Source: Candidatus Wallbacteria bacterium
GTDB taxonomy: Bacteria; Muiribacteriota; JAQTZZ01
Assembly (NCBI GenBank): GCA_028687545.1
Contig: JAQTZZ010000001.1
Coordinates: 62,001-126,000 of the forward strand
Length of the DNA stretch: 64,000 bases
Direction of reading: 5' to 3'
The translations under genes and the position numbers were made by a program. Under the pieces are notes generated by a model that was given only the letters and a program-made list of their open reading frames with translations, was not told the DNA's origin and did no database searches. This document shows positions 42,502 to 51,979 of this stretch, piece after piece. Every line of letters starts with the position of its first letter. Positions within the stretch are counted from its first letter, which is position 1.

Positions 42502-42543
42502 GGACAAACGGCCGTTTGTCCCTTACAAAGACAGGGATTTCTT

Positions 42544-43524
42544 ATGGGTCTTTTCAATCGCGTCGCCTCTGGCGGCATCATGCTGAGTTATCAGTGCAGC
42601 AACCGCTGCCGGCATTGCGTGTATGCCTGTTCTCAACGGGAGTCGCGCTGGATGACAGCTGCGGATCTGTCATCAATTTTCCAGCAGCTAAAAAAGCACG
42701 GAGGCCCTTTGTGTGGCTTTCACATCACCGGCGGCGAACCCCTGCTCAAACCCGAATTGGCAGCGCAGGCAGTGGCACTTGCGCTTGATCAATCGATTCC
42801 GGTCGAATATCTCGAAACTAACGGAAGCTTCGCAACAGACCCCAAGAGAGCCGAAGAAATAATACGGATGCAACGTGCTGCAGGTCTGTCCAGATTGCTC
42901 ATCAGCCTGTCTCCTTTTCATGCCGAATTCATTCCGCTGTGCACGACTGTCAACGCAATCCGTGCCGCTGAAAATGTACTGGGCGGAGACGGAGCTTTTG
43001 TCTGGCTGCCGGAATTCTATCTGGAAATTGCAGCGATCAGCGAAAATGCATGCGTTTCCATCGAGAGCCATGGCGATCCTGCTGAATATTTTCCGGGAGT
43101 AGCGGCCCGTTATTCCATGATTCAAAACGGCAGGGCCGCATTAACCGTTTCTCCACATCTTCAAAGACAGCCGATCCAGGCTTTTTACGGCAGCAATTGC
43201 TTCCAGGAACTGTTCCGTTCCGGTCATCTGCATTTTGATCCTGATTACAACTATATTCCAGGATTCTGCTCAGGCATCACTCTGGGAGACTGGCGGGAAC
43301 TTGAAAAAATTTACCGTGATTTCGACCTGGAAAAAAATCCTTTTTTAGCGAAAATCAGTCAGGACATAAAACTGGCGGTTGAATATGCTGCTGACCTCGG
43401 GTTCATTCCTGAGCCTGAAGGCTATTCCGGTAAATGCCATCTCTGCCTGGAAATGAGGCGGTTTCTAGTGAGCAAGGTCCAGCTTGCTGAACTGGGGCCA
43501 ATGCATTTTTACGAGAATCTTTGA
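42544..43524 (+). CDS. Radical SAM protein of unknown substrate
   Basis: The 326-residue protein has the canonical cluster motif CSNRCRHC (CX3CX2C) at residues 18-25, the FHITGGEPLL motif and a cysteine pair CHLCLEMRRF near the C-terminus that might bind an auxiliary cluster. The middle is not diagnostic. No peptide precursor or methyltransferase lies beside it, and I do not recognise a specific subfamily. It starts 43 bases after the M48 gene and probably ends the same transcription unit. Confidence 0.8.
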   Translation: MGLFNRVASGGIMLSYQCSNRCRHCVYACSQRESRWMTAADLSSIFQQLKKHGGPLCGFHITGGEPLLKPELAAQAVALALDQSIPVEYLETNGSFATDPKRAEEIIRMQRAAGLSRLLISLSPFHAEFIPLCTTVNAIRAAENVLGGDGAFVWLPEFYLEIAAISENACVSIESHGDPAEYFPGVAARYSMIQNGRAALTVSPHLQRQPIQAFYGSNCFQELFRSGHLHFDPDYNYIPGFCSGITLGDWRELEKIYRDFDLEKNPFLAKISQDIKLAVEYAADLGFIPEPEGYSGKCHLCLEMRRFLVSKVQLAELGPMHFYENL

Positions 43525-43570
43525 ATCCGACAAAATGTTAATACTGTTTTTCCTATGTTGAAGAATAAAG

Positions 43571-43666
43571 GTTTTTAAGTTTGTAAGATTGAAAGTTTAT
43601 AAGATCTATAGAAAGAAGTTTGTTGCCTAACTTATCAACTTACCATCTTAAAAACTTACAAACTTC
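43571..43666. repeat. AT-rich hairpin of 8-bp units
   Basis: The left arm is a degenerate 8-bp series (agtttgta agattgaa agtttata agatctat) and the right arm its approximate complement (cttatcaa cttaccat cttaaaaa cttacaaa cttc). A relative is at 63144-63240. It occupies half of a 210-base gap before an amidase gene. Confidence 0.7.
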
Positions 43667-43672
43667 AGTATC

Positions 43673-43700
43673 TTGACATGCGGGTAAAACCTGATAGGAT
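43673..43700 (+). promoter_or_regulatory. Promoter of amidase gene
   Basis: A consensus TTGACA (43673-43678) is followed after 16 bp by TAGGAT. Predicted start of transcription is about 25 bases before the ATG. Confidence 0.55.
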
Positions 43701-43734
43701 ATACAAAATTTTCCGGATGGGAAAAAGATAGAAA

Positions 43735-44850
43735 ATGGGTTTGCTGCAACCGATTATACTGTTTCTGATCTTCGTTTTCGTGCCACCCTCGCATGCGGGA
43801 GACACTATTACATTCGGCCATTATGAAGCACTGGACAATGAGCTTCTGCTCAATTTCCACATCTCCTGGAAGCGCAATTACTGCAAGACCATCGCTGATC
43901 CTGAAGAGCCTTTCATCTGCATCGACATTCCCAAGCTGTTCGTGCTCAAATCCGAAACTGTCGAAATCAAGAAAAATGTACTGGTGGAAAGCGTGAAACT
44001 AAGCCAGTTCGAGGGAGACACCGCCAGGGTAGTTATCCGCCTGCGCGGCAAATCTAAAAATTTTATCTGCAGCACTTTTTTCAAAACCGAGGGCAGCAGA
44101 ACCACTCTCGTGATGTCAGTCAAGCCAAAGGACAAAATCGGCGAAATCATTCAGGAAAATTCTTTTGTGGTAGTGGTGGATCCTGGTCACGGAGGGATAG
44201 ACCCCGGCTGTATCAGCCGTAAAAAAGTCAAGGAAAAGAGTGTGGTTTTAGTGGTCGCCAAGCAGATCGAAACCGAATTCAAAAAAAGAGATCTCGGGAT
44301 CATCGTTCTCACCCGCAAGGAAGATATTCTGCTTTCGCTGGATGAGCGCATGAAACGGGCTGTGGACAACAAAGCCAGCCTTTTCATCAGCCTGCACATC
44401 GACAGCTATCCGCAGGGGAAATACATCAAGGGGGTGGGGATTTATTATCTGTCCCAGAAGGGCGCTTCGGACAAGCGTTCAGAGTTACTGGCCCAGGAAG
44501 AGAACAGTGCAGATGAGATCGGAGGCATCAAGAGGTCGGAAAATCAGGAACTGTACCAGATCCTTTTTTCCCTGAAGCAGACTGAATCGATCAAACGCAG
44601 TGCCACTTTTTCGGGGATATTGAAAGAGAAGCTGGAAGACAGGATGGTAAATGCACATGGAATCCTGCAGGCAAATTTCCGGGTGCTGAAGATACCTGAC
44701 ATGCCGGCAGTGCTTGCAGAAGTTGGATTCTTTTCCAACCAGAGCGACGAGAAACTTCTCGTGAATGATGCTTATCAGAAGAGAATGGCCAAAGCTATTG
44801 TAGACGCGATCGAAGAGTACAGGGATAACTGGTGGAAAAAAAGATATTAG
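43735..44850 (+). CDS. N-acetylmuramoyl-L-alanine amidase (Amidase_3)
   Basis: The 371-residue protein has a signal peptide (residues 1-21, IILFLIFVFVPPSHA), an N-terminal beta-rich AMIN-like region to about 125 and a zinc Amidase_3 domain. Ligand H152 is in VVVVDPGHGGIDPG, and the second ligand set in SLFISLHIDSYPQG; the final VLAEVGFFSNQSDEKLL contains the conserved Glu. This family splits septal peptidoglycan during cell separation. It is monocistronic with its own promoter. Confidence 0.92.
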   Translation: MGLLQPIILFLIFVFVPPSHAGDTITFGHYEALDNELLLNFHISWKRNYCKTIADPEEPFICIDIPKLFVLKSETVEIKKNVLVESVKLSQFEGDTARVVIRLRGKSKNFICSTFFKTEGSRTTLVMSVKPKDKIGEIIQENSFVVVVDPGHGGIDPGCISRKKVKEKSVVLVVAKQIETEFKKRDLGIIVLTRKEDILLSLDERMKRAVDNKASLFISLHIDSYPQGKYIKGVGIYYLSQKGASDKRSELLAQEENSADEIGGIKRSENQELYQILFSLKQTESIKRSATFSGILKEKLEDRMVNAHGILQANFRVLKIPDMPAVLAEVGFFSNQSDEKLLVNDAYQKRMAKAIVDAIEEYRDNWWKKRY

Positions 44851-44855
44851 AATTG

Positions 44856-44884
44856 TTGAAATCGGTAATTTTTATAACTACAAT
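44856..44884 (+). promoter_or_regulatory. Promoter of hpf operon
   Basis: TTGAAA (44856-44861), 17-bp spacer, TACAAT (44879-44884). It would give a leader of about 55 bases before the hpf ATG. Confidence 0.6.
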
Positions 44885-44944
44885 ATTTAAAGAATTCGAG
44901 TAGTTTTGAATTGCATTAATTTCTATACACGTTCAGGAGGAAAG

Positions 44945-45511
44945 ATGAAATTCATCATCCAGGCTAAAAATGTAAGTCTTAACGCTTCGGTCAAGGAATA
45001 CGCCGAGAAGAAGTTCTCCAATCTCAAAAAATATTTTGAAAACATCATTGAGATTGATGTCACTTTCGGTGTGGAACAGAGCAAGGCAGCAGAAAAATCC
45101 CATTACGTGGATGTTACTCTCTGGACCAACGGCATGACTCTCAATGCCAAGGAGCGGGCCGAGTCCTTTACTGCCTGCACTGACTTCGCAGCCGACAAGC
45201 TGGAAAAACAGGTCAAGCGTTATAAGGACAAATTGAAGCAGCGCAGCAAGACTGCAATTCCTAAGGCGGACAGAATGGCCTGGGACAATGTGATCGAAAT
45301 TCAGCCTGATACAGAAGAAACCAATCCCAGGATTATCCGCACCAGGAAATTTTCCCTGAAACCAATGTTCCTGGATGAAGCGGCGATGCAGTTATCGATG
45401 CTCAAACAGGAATTTCTGGTTTTTACAAATGCAGACACAGAGAAGATCAATGTGCTGTATCGCCGCAAGGACGGAAATTTCGGCCTGATCGCACCTGAAG
45501 AAACTGTTTGA
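44945..45511 (+). CDS. hpf: Ribosome hibernation promoting factor (long form)
   Basis: This 188-residue long HPF has the N-terminal S30AE domain (residues 1-100, IIQAKNVSLNASVKEYAEKK) that blocks mRNA and tRNA sites of the 30S subunit, and the C-terminal dimerisation domain (FSLKPMFLDEAAMQLSMLKQ onward) that joins two 70S ribosomes into 100S dimers. The ATG at 44945 follows CAGGAGG by six bases; an upstream in-frame ATG lies in the leader. It heads an operon with a PTS IIA protein and SecA, an arrangement with hpf directly before secA seen in many bacteria. Confidence 0.94.
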   Translation: MKFIIQAKNVSLNASVKEYAEKKFSNLKKYFENIIEIDVTFGVEQSKAAEKSHYVDVTLWTNGMTLNAKERAESFTACTDFAADKLEKQVKRYKDKLKQRSKTAIPKADRMAWDNVIEIQPDTEETNPRIIRTRKFSLKPMFLDEAAMQLSMLKQEFLVFTNADTEKINVLYRRKDGNFGLIAPEETV

Positions 45512-45523
45512 CAGGAGAATGAG

Positions 45524-45976
45524 ATGAAACTTTCAGACCTTTTGGGAGAAGACCTGATCATAATGGACTTAAAGTCCGTTGACAAGCAGGGGGTGATCGA
45601 AAAACTGGTAGATCTCCTGTACCACAACGGCAAGATCACAGACAGGGAAACTTACCTGCGCTCAGTGCTCGATCGGGAAAAGCTCGGTACTACCGGTATC
45701 GGCAAGGGGATCGCAATTCCACATGGAAAATCCGATGCCGCCAAGGAAATCTCAGTGGTGCTGGCGCGTTCTCTGGAGGGCGTAAATTTTGACTCTCTCG
45801 ATGGTAAACCGGTCAGCCTGATTTTTATGCTAACAGCTCCGAAAGACGCCAACGGCATGTATCTAAAAGCTCTGGCCAAACTTTCGCGGCTGCTGCGTCA
45901 CAAGGAATTCAGAGATGCACTGCTTGCAGCAAAGAGTAAAAGGGAGATCATGAGCCTGATTTCCGAAGAAGAATAG
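45524..45976 (+). CDS. PTS EIIA (PtsN/fructose-type) regulatory protein
   Basis: The 150-residue protein is a single EIIA domain of the fructose/PtsN type. The phosphorylated histidine is H67 in GIAIPHGKSD. No EIIB, EIIC, HPr or EI is nearby, so a regulatory nitrogen-PTS type role is more likely than sugar uptake. The ATG follows CAGGAGAATGAG with good spacing. It is 12 bases after hpf and abuts the secA start. Confidence 0.88.
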   Translation: MKLSDLLGEDLIIMDLKSVDKQGVIEKLVDLLYHNGKITDRETYLRSVLDREKLGTTGIGKGIAIPHGKSDAAKEISVVLARSLEGVNFDSLDGKPVSLIFMLTAPKDANGMYLKALAKLSRLLRHKEFRDALLAAKSKREIMSLISEEE

Positions 45977-48853
45977 ATGCTGGTCAAGCTTCTTCGCTAC
46001 TTGTTCAATAAAAACGACCGGGAGATCCGGCGCTATCAACTGATTGTCGATCAGATCAATTCATTTGAAGAAGAACTGAAAAATTCCCCGGACGACGGGC
46101 TGAAAGAAAGAACTGTAAAGTTCAGGGCCAGACTGCAGAACGGGGAAAAGCTCGACGATTTACTCCCTGAAGCTTTTGCGCTTGTCAGGGAAGCTTCCCG
46201 CCGTGTGATCGGACTGCGGCATTTTGACGTGCAGCTCATGGGCGGTATCGCTCTGCATGAAGGCCGTGTAATCGAAATGAAGACAGGCGAAGGAAAAACC
46301 CTGGTGGCCACCCTGCCTGCCTACCTCAACGGACTGCTTGGCAAGGGAGTGCATATCATCACAGTCAACGATTACCTGGCCCAGCGCGACAGGGAATGGA
46401 TGGGTAAAATCTATGAATTCCTCGGTCTGGCAGTAGATGTGATCCTGCATGCCAAGACCACTCAGGAACGTAAAAAAGCTTATGAAGCTGACATTGTATA
46501 TGGCACTAACAGTGAATTCGGTTTCGACTATCTGCGCGATAACATGGTGATCGAAGCCGATGAATGCGTCCAGAATCTGCGGCGTTTCGCGATCGTGGAC
46601 GAAGTCGACAGCATCCTGATCGATGAAGCAAGGACCCCGCTGATCATATCCGGCCCTGCTGGAAATTCCAGGCAGCAGTATTTTGAATTGAAGCCGCTGG
46701 TTCATCAGCTTGTGACTCTGCAGAAGCATTATGTTGATCGTCTGATGGAGGAAGCCAGGAAACTGATGGACGAAGGAAAAACCGAGGAAGGCGGGATGAA
46801 GCTCCTGCTTGTCTCAAAAGGGGATCCGAAAAATAAACAGCTCTTCAAGCTGTTTGAAGATGCTGCGATGAGAAAGCTCGTGGAAGGTATTGAACTGGAA
46901 GTAATCCGCGAGAAGCGGACCGAGGTTTACGACGACTTGTACTATCAGGTTGACGAGCGAGGGCACAACATCGATCTGACCGACAAGGGACGTTATAACA
47001 TTTCACAGCGCGGCAGGGATATGTTCACTATTCCTGACCTGATGGGACTGCAGGAAGAAATCCTGGGCATCAGGAATCGCTTGCAGAATCAGGATACAAC
47101 TGCAGAAGAAAAGGAAAAGCTTCATTCCGAACTTCTGCACAAGGAAGAATCATTCGCGATTGAAGAGAAAAAATATCACCAGGCTTCTGAACGCATTCAC
47201 AATGTTTCGCAGCTTCTGAAGGCATATGCCCTGTTCGAGCGCGATGTGGACTATGTGGTCCAGGAAAACAAGGTCCTGATCGTGGATGAGTTCACCGGAC
47301 GATTGATGCCAGGCCGCAGATACAGCGACGGTCTGCACCAGGCCCTGGAAGCCAAAGAAGCCATCAAGATCGAGGGAGAGACCCAGACTCTGGCCACGAT
47401 CACTCTGCAGAATTATTTCAGACTTTACGAAAAGCTCTCCGGCATGACCGGCACGGCAGCCACTGAAGCCGCAGAGTTTCTGCAGATCTATAAAATGGAC
47501 ACAGTAGTGGTCCCCACCAATCAGGAAGTAATCCGAGTTGACCATCCGGACGCCATCTATAAAACAGAGCGCGAGAAATATGAAGCCATCATCAGGACGA
47601 TTGTGGATCTGCATAAAAAAATGCAACCTGTGCTCGTCGGCACCACCTCGATCGAAAAGTCCGAGCGGATCGGCAGTATGCTTTCCGGGCGCGGAGTGAC
47701 TGGATTCCACATTCTGAACGCCAAATATCATGCTCAAGAGGCGGAAATAATTGCCAAAGCTGGAGAGCATGGCGCGATTACCATCGCCACCAACATGGCC
47801 GGACGAGGAACCGACATCGTGCTCGATGAGGGTGCCAGGAAAGCGGGAGGGCTGTTCGTGCTTGGTACAGAACGGCATGAGAGCCGCCGCATCGACAATC
47901 AGTTGCGCGGCCGTTGCGGCCGTCAGGGGGATGCCGGTGCCTCCCAGTTCGTCCTGTCGCTTGAAGATGATCTTCTGCGGTTGTTCGGAGGAGACAACCT
48001 GGTGGCGATCATGGAAAAAATGGGTATGGAAGAGAATGTTCCCATCGAACACCGCCTTGTTTCGAACGCCCTGGAACGAGCGCAGAAAAGGGTTGAACAA
48101 CGCAATTTCCAGATTCGAAAACATGTACTGGAATACGACGATGTGATGAACAAGCAGCGCGAAGTAATTTACGCCCAGCGGCGTGAGGTTCTAGAGCAAA
48201 AAGACTTGCGGGATACAGTGCTTGAGATGGCGGGAGAGACTTTAGAAGAGGTAATGGCTGAACATCTCGGGGCAGATTATCAGCTTGATGCAGGCGAAGC
48301 TTCGTTTTTCTGCGCCAGATTCGCTCAAGCTTTTCCGATTCTCCTGCCGCCTGCGGAAATCCAGTCCCGTACCAAGGAAGAACTGAACGAATTTCTGATG
48401 GAGCAGCTTACCCGCCGTTATGAGGACAGAGAAAAGCGGTTCGGAGTGGAAGTGATTAGAACCCTGGAGCGTTTCATAGTGCTGCAGGTGGTGGACAAAG
48501 AATGGAAAGATCATCTATATGCCATGGATTCCCTGCAGGAAGGCATTGGTCTGCGGGCTTATGGACAGCGGGACCCGCTGGTGGAGTACAAGAAGGAATC
48601 CTTCGTTGTCTTCGAGGAAATGATCAAGAGGATCAAGCGGCAGATTGCTGAATTTGCTTATAAGATCGAGCCGTCAGTAGCCCGTGAGGAAGAGGAAAAA
48701 TCCAAGGTGCGGCCTGAAGAACTGCTTACCAACCGCGGAGATGACGGAGGGGTGAAACTCGCTCCCAAACGAAGGGAGCATGAGAAGGTGGGACGCAACG
48801 ACCCCTGCCCGTGCGGAAGCGGCAAGAAATACAAGAAGTGCTGCGGGGCTTAG
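45977..48853 (+). CDS. secA: Preprotein translocase ATPase SecA
   Basis: The 958-residue motor drives Sec-dependent export. Walker A is MKTGEGKTL (K102-T108), followed by the DEAD-like [17 protein letters not shown], the preprotein crosslinking domain, [20 protein letters not shown], the second NBD ([23 protein letters not shown]), and the C-terminal zinc finger [18 protein letters not shown], which binds SecB and phospholipid. An insertion rich in charged residues lies between the DEAD motif and [13 protein letters not shown]. Length is in the usual range for Gram-negative SecA. The ATG directly follows the previous stop. Confidence 0.97.
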   Translation: MLVKLLRYLFNKNDREIRRYQLIVDQINSFEEELKNSPDDGLKERTVKFRARLQNGEKLDDLLPEAFALVREASRRVIGLRHFDVQLMGGIALHEGRVIEMKTGEGKTLVATLPAYLNGLLGKGVHIITVNDYLAQRDREWMGKIYEFLGLAVDVILHAKTTQERKKAYEADIVYGTNSEFGFDYLRDNMVIEADECVQNLRRFAIVDEVDSILIDEARTPLIISGPAGNSRQQYFELKPLVHQLVTLQKHYVDRLMEEARKLMDEGKTEEGGMKLLLVSKGDPKNKQLFKLFEDAAMRKLVEGIELEVIREKRTEVYDDLYYQVDERGHNIDLTDKGRYNISQRGRDMFTIPDLMGLQEEILGIRNRLQNQDTTAEEKEKLHSELLHKEESFAIEEKKYHQASERIHNVSQLLKAYALFERDVDYVVQENKVLIVDEFTGRLMPGRRYSDGLHQALEAKEAIKIEGETQTLATITLQNYFRLYEKLSGMTGTAATEAAEFLQIYKMDTVVVPTNQEVIRVDHPDAIYKTEREKYEAIIRTIVDLHKKMQPVLVGTTSIEKSERIGSMLSGRGVTGFHILNAKYHAQEAEIIAKAGEHGAITIATNMAGRGTDIVLDEGARKAGGLFVLGTERHESRRIDNQLRGRCGRQGDAGASQFVLSLEDDLLRLFGGDNLVAIMEKMGMEENVPIEHRLVSNALERAQKRVEQRNFQIRKHVLEYDDVMNKQREVIYAQRREVLEQKDLRDTVLEMAGETLEEVMAEHLGADYQLDAGEASFFCARFAQAFPILLPPAEIQSRTKEELNEFLMEQLTRRYEDREKRFGVEVIRTLERFIVLQVVDKEWKDHLYAMDSLQEGIGLRAYGQRDPLVEYKKESFVVFEEMIKRIKRQIAEFAYKIEPSVAREEEEKSKVRPEELLTNRGDDGGVKLAPKRREHEKVGRNDPCPCGSGKKYKKCCGA

Positions 48854-48867
48854 GCTGTTAACAGCCT
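48852..48867. terminator. Small palindrome after secA
   Basis: AGGCTGTTAACAGCCT is a perfect 16-bp palindrome overlapping the secA stop codon, between convergent genes. It has little loop and only a weak T-run, so its strength as a terminator is doubtful. Confidence 0.4.
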
Positions 48868-48871
48868 CCGA

Positions 48872-49849
48872 TTATTCTTTCACCTGCGATGATAGATATT
48901 TTTCAAGCTGGTCGAAAGTCTGCTTTTCATGCTCTAAAGCCTGTTCCAGCCATTCCAGGGTTTTCGGAAGTCGAGGGTCGTCTGTCTTGACGCAATCATC
49001 AGTCCAGGCAGATGTCACGAACAGGTCCTCGATCCTTGAAATGGATTCTCCTGTATTCCTCAGGCATGTGATGGCTGTCCCGATGAACCCGGACTTGAAT
49101 TCCGGCAGATTTTCAGAGAGGAAGAGCAGAAAATTCCTGGCGTCTTCCCTGGCGGAACGAACCAGTCTCAGATTGGTGCCCAGGCCATACTCATTGACTT
49201 TTCCTTTTTTTAGTGAAGAAATCCAGAGATCCCAGGCACTTTCTCCGAAAGCATATCCTGCTTCCCTGAAATATCGATCTGGTGTTTCACTCCTGAAATG
49301 AGTCAGAGACAGATTCAAGGCCTGAATGAAACTGTCTTCAGGAATTTTTCCACCTTTTCTTGGAAATATAAACCAGAGCATCGGGGAATTTTCGCGGTCC
49401 CAGAGTTCGGCTCCGGTAATAGTTGATTCTCCGTCAGTGGCAGTCAGGTAGTATTCGTCGGTATCGCCGCTGTATCCATTGATCAGACACCATTCATAGA
49501 CCAGAGGATCGAAAAAGATCACCGGGTTGCCTGACTGCAGGTTTTTATCTATGGCAGTTGCCGTTTCCCGCCGCATTTTATCAAATTCATTACCCGCTGT
49601 CAGGACATCGAGTTCGAAATGCAGTCCAAGCAGAGGCGAGACATTGGCAAGCCAGGATTCCAGGTCGAAAATCGTCTGACAGCAGGGTGAACAATCCGGT
49701 GTCATGTTCAGTCTGAATGCCAGGGAGGACAGGCCCATAACGCTTGAGCGGGGATATTGGATTCCGTAAAAAGAGAGGGTCGCCCAGAGCGCACCTCCAA
49801 GTGTGTTGCATCCCAGCCCGAAATCGATGTTTTCAAGGTATCTCTCCAT
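48872..49849 (-). CDS. Possible BtrH-N/C39-like cysteine-fold protein
   Basis: This 325-residue protein lacks a signal peptide. The N-terminus FGLGCNTLGGALWATLSFYG and VMGLSSLAFRLN resemble the BtrH N-terminal domain (acyl-transfer enzymes with a papain-like fold): a Cys on a helix N-terminus followed by GLxxxFR. Further on NPVIFFDPLVYEWCLINGYS fits the strand that usually carries the His, but Glu is found at the place where H is expected before the strand. The C-terminal helical half has AWDLWISSL and repeating aromatic helices. I cannot assign a reaction. It has its own promoter (TTGACA-17-TACATT) and a GGAGGA ribosome site and is divergent from the prepilin peptidase. Confidence 0.55.
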   Translation of the reverse strand: MERYLENIDFGLGCNTLGGALWATLSFYGIQYPRSSVMGLSSLAFRLNMTPDCSPCCQTIFDLESWLANVSPLLGLHFELDVLTAGNEFDKMRRETATAIDKNLQSGNPVIFFDPLVYEWCLINGYSGDTDEYYLTATDGESTITGAELWDRENSPMLWFIFPRKGGKIPEDSFIQALNLSLTHFRSETPDRYFREAGYAFGESAWDLWISSLKKGKVNEYGLGTNLRLVRSAREDARNFLLFLSENLPEFKSGFIGTAITCLRNTGESISRIEDLFVTSAWTDDCVKTDDPRLPKTLEWLEQALEHEKQTFDQLEKYLSSQVKE

Positions 49850-49875
49850 ACATCCTCCATGTTACGGTGAAGCTT

Positions 49876-49936
49876 AATGTATTGAATAATTTGCAGGTTG
49901 TCAACCCTTTACAATCATGGTGAAATCAAATAGAAT
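49876..49936. promoter_or_regulatory. Divergent promoters, -35 elements 3 bp apart
   Basis: Minus: TTGACA (complement 49899-49904), 17 bp, TACATT (complement 49876-49881), with a leader of about 20 bases and a ribosome site. Plus: TTTACA (49908-49913), 17 bp, TAGAAT (49931-49936), six bases before ATG 49943, so leaderless. The -35 hexamers are three bases apart. Confidence 0.65.
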
Positions 49937-49942
49937 TTATGC

Positions 49943-50746
49943 ATGATACCAGAATGGTTCGCCATTACGAACATTGTCGTTTTTTCCCTGTTCATCGGGA
50001 GCTTTTTGAATGTCTGCATCTACCGGCTTCCCCTGAAACGCTCGATTGTATTTCCCTCTTCTCACTGCACGCGCTGCAAATCCATTCTGAAGCCGATCGA
50101 CCTCGTGCCAGTGCTGACATGGATTTTCTACCGCGGACGCTGCCGCTATTGCAAAAGCAAAATTTCCCCTCGTTATCCGCTGGTCGAAATTCTGACTGCA
50201 GTGCTGATGGCATTAAACTATCTTTTTTTCGGATTTTCGCTCAAATTTGTGATCAATTCCATTGTATCAGGAATGCTGGTCGTAGTGACCTTCATCGATT
50301 TTGACTATCAGATTATTCCCGATGAAATCACGATCGGAGGACTGGTTGTGGCGCTTCTGTTCCAGGTGGTGATCAATGTGCTGGCCCCGCAGCTTTCACC
50401 TTACTTCTATCAGATCGGTCTGTACCAGGCCGTATTCGGAGCTGCCATTGGCGGCGGACTGCTCTATCTGATCGCTTTCGTTTCAAGGGGTGGTATGGGT
50501 GGAGGGGATGTGAAGCTGGCTGCGCTGCTGGGTGCACTTTATGGACCTGAGATAATTCTGATGATCCTTTTCGTCTCCTTTGTGCTGGGAGGATCAATCG
50601 GGTTACTGCTGATTACCCTTGGTATCAAAGGGCGCAAAGATTACATCCCATTCGGACCGTATATCTGCCTGGCAGTGCTGATCGTGTTGTTTGTAACACC
50701 AGACCGTCTTACTGAAATGTACTATGCCTTTCCGAGGATGTTCTGA
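49943..50746 (+). CDS. Type IV prepilin peptidase / methylase
   Basis: The 267-residue polytopic A24 aspartyl protease removes the leader of type IV prepilins and methylates the new N-terminus. It has the N-terminal cytoplasmic loop with two CxxC pairs (CTRCKSILK, CRYCKSKISP), the typical GSFLNVCIYRLP, and the two active-site aspartates in DFDYQIIPDEI and GGMGGGDVKLAA. About seven or eight TM helices follow. The ATG is leaderless by promoter position. It heads a series of tightly coupled genes, the next start overlapping its stop by one base (TGATG). Confidence 0.94.
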   Translation: MIPEWFAITNIVVFSLFIGSFLNVCIYRLPLKRSIVFPSSHCTRCKSILKPIDLVPVLTWIFYRGRCRYCKSKISPRYPLVEILTAVLMALNYLFFGFSLKFVINSIVSGMLVVVTFIDFDYQIIPDEITIGGLVVALLFQVVINVLAPQLSPYFYQIGLYQAVFGAAIGGGLLYLIAFVSRGGMGGGDVKLAALLGALYGPEIILMILFVSFVLGGSIGLLLITLGIKGRKDYIPFGPYICLAVLIVLFVTPDRLTEMYYAFPRMF

Positions 50747-51339
50747 TGAATGAAGCGAAGGCTTTTTTAAACAGACTGCGCTCATCCTCCGGATTCTCAA
50801 AAAGAGGATTCAGCTTTATCGAAGTGATGGCTACACTGGTTCTGATCGGCATTATCCTGGCCCCTCTTTTCCGGATGATGCTGATCGGAAAAAAAGGTGT
50901 GCTTCAGGGAAAGGAATTTCTGATAGTAGCCAATCTGTCCAGGGAGAAAATAGAGGAACTGAATGTGATCCCATTGTCCCATGTCAAGAACGATTTCGAC
51001 AATTTCAAGGATATTTACAAGGATTGCATGATTACTGAATTCAAAGACGCGGATAAAATACCTGCCAGATTCTACGAAGTCTTTTCCGATATCTGGACAG
51101 ACGAGGACAGGCTGAAGTATGAATCGATCTATGAAAAATTTCAGGCACATTATCTGGAGGTCTATGGCCAGGATTACCTGACCTATCCGGAGGAATTCGG
51201 TAGATACAGGCGGCTTGTGATGGTTGATGAGGAGTATTCAGAGAATAAGAGACTGATGAAAAAGGCCAGTGTGCATATTTACGCGAGGGAAAAGGGAGAT
51301 AAGCCTGTGTTTACTCTGATGGACTATGTCATTGAATAA
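50746..51339 (+). CDS. Type IV prepilin-like protein, minor
   Basis: The 197-residue protein has a long leader (MNEAKAFLNRLRSSSGFSKR) ending in the prepilin cleavage motif KRGFSFIEVMATLVLIG, cut after Gly, and a hydrophobic helix. The mature domain is charged and mostly helical (about residues 60-190) and does not look like the major pilin; no cysteine pair is present. It is probably a minor pilin or pseudopilin processed by the peptidase just upstream. Its stop lies 14 bases inside the next gene. Confidence 0.85.
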   Translation: MNEAKAFLNRLRSSSGFSKRGFSFIEVMATLVLIGIILAPLFRMMLIGKKGVLQGKEFLIVANLSREKIEELNVIPLSHVKNDFDNFKDIYKDCMITEFKDADKIPARFYEVFSDIWTDEDRLKYESIYEKFQAHYLEVYGQDYLTYPEEFGRYRRLVMVDEEYSENKRLMKKASVHIYAREKGDKPVFTLMDYVIE

Positions 51340-51979
51340 AAAGGCTTTTACATTCATCGAACTCATGGTGGCGATGGGCATTGCCGGGATCGTGATGACC
51401 ACTGTCTATCAGGTTTACAGCGTGGGTATGAAATGGTCCAATCAGGGATTCAACGAAACTGCGCTGCAGATCGATGTCCGCACACTGCTTGAAGAAATGT
51501 CCGAGGATTTGCAGTATGCCAGCAAAATAGAGGAATTCAAGAGCAACCGGATCAAATTCAAGAAATTTTTCAAAAAGGATGAGTCTACGGTCCGCATTTA
51601 CGGAGATCAGGATGTTCAGGACATTGCCTATGAGATTGTCAGGGCTGAAGGAAAGTATCAGATTTTGCGATACGTTGACATCGACAAGGGAGTAAAACTA
51701 ACGGTTGATGAAATCGACGAGAATGTATTTTTCACAGGATACGTGGAAAAAGATGTGATAGAAGCCGATAAAGCCGGCAACAGGATCAAGAAGAAGGTTT
51801 TCAGGTTATTTGATTCCTTTGTCGACGATTCCGCCGACCGGGAGAAGATTTCCCTGATCAGGATCGATTTCAAGGTCAGGATCAAGGAGGAAGTGCTGCA
51901 GGTGATTACCAAAGTGGGGCTTCCATACATCCATAACCAGAACCTCGAACCATACTGGAATGGAGGACGTGATTTATGA
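51326..51979 (+). CDS. Type IV prepilin-like protein, GspJ/PilW type
   Basis: The 217-residue protein starts with a short leader MSLNKKAFTFIELMVAMGIA, cut after Ala-6 or with Ala in the Gly position, then a hydrophobic helix and a GVDVR-like amphipathic helix (TLLEEMSEDLQYASKIEEF), as in GspJ/PilW minor pilins. The rest is strand-rich. It overlaps the previous prepilin by 14 bases and the gltX start by four (ATGA). Unusually, the usual Gly at cleavage position -1 is Ala (KKAFTFIE), which prepilin peptidases normally accept less well. Confidence 0.82.
   Translation: MSLNKKAFTFIELMVAMGIAGIVMTTVYQVYSVGMKWSNQGFNETALQIDVRTLLEEMSEDLQYASKIEEFKSNRIKFKKFFKKDESTVRIYGDQDVQDIAYEIVRAEGKYQILRYVDIDKGVKLTVDEIDENVFFTGYVEKDVIEADKAGNRIKKKVFRLFDSFVDDSADREKISLIRIDFKVRIKEEVLQVITKVGLPYIHNQNLEPYWNGGRDL

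Noticed and set aside
45524-45976. Sugar-uptake phosphotransferase component
   Set aside because: Only an EIIA domain is present, between hpf and secA, without EIIB or EIIC; a regulatory role is more likely.
47150-48124. Long open frame of 324 codons on the minus strand inside secA
   Set aside because: It is the antisense shadow of the very well conserved SecA frame and shows no family motif or ribosome site.
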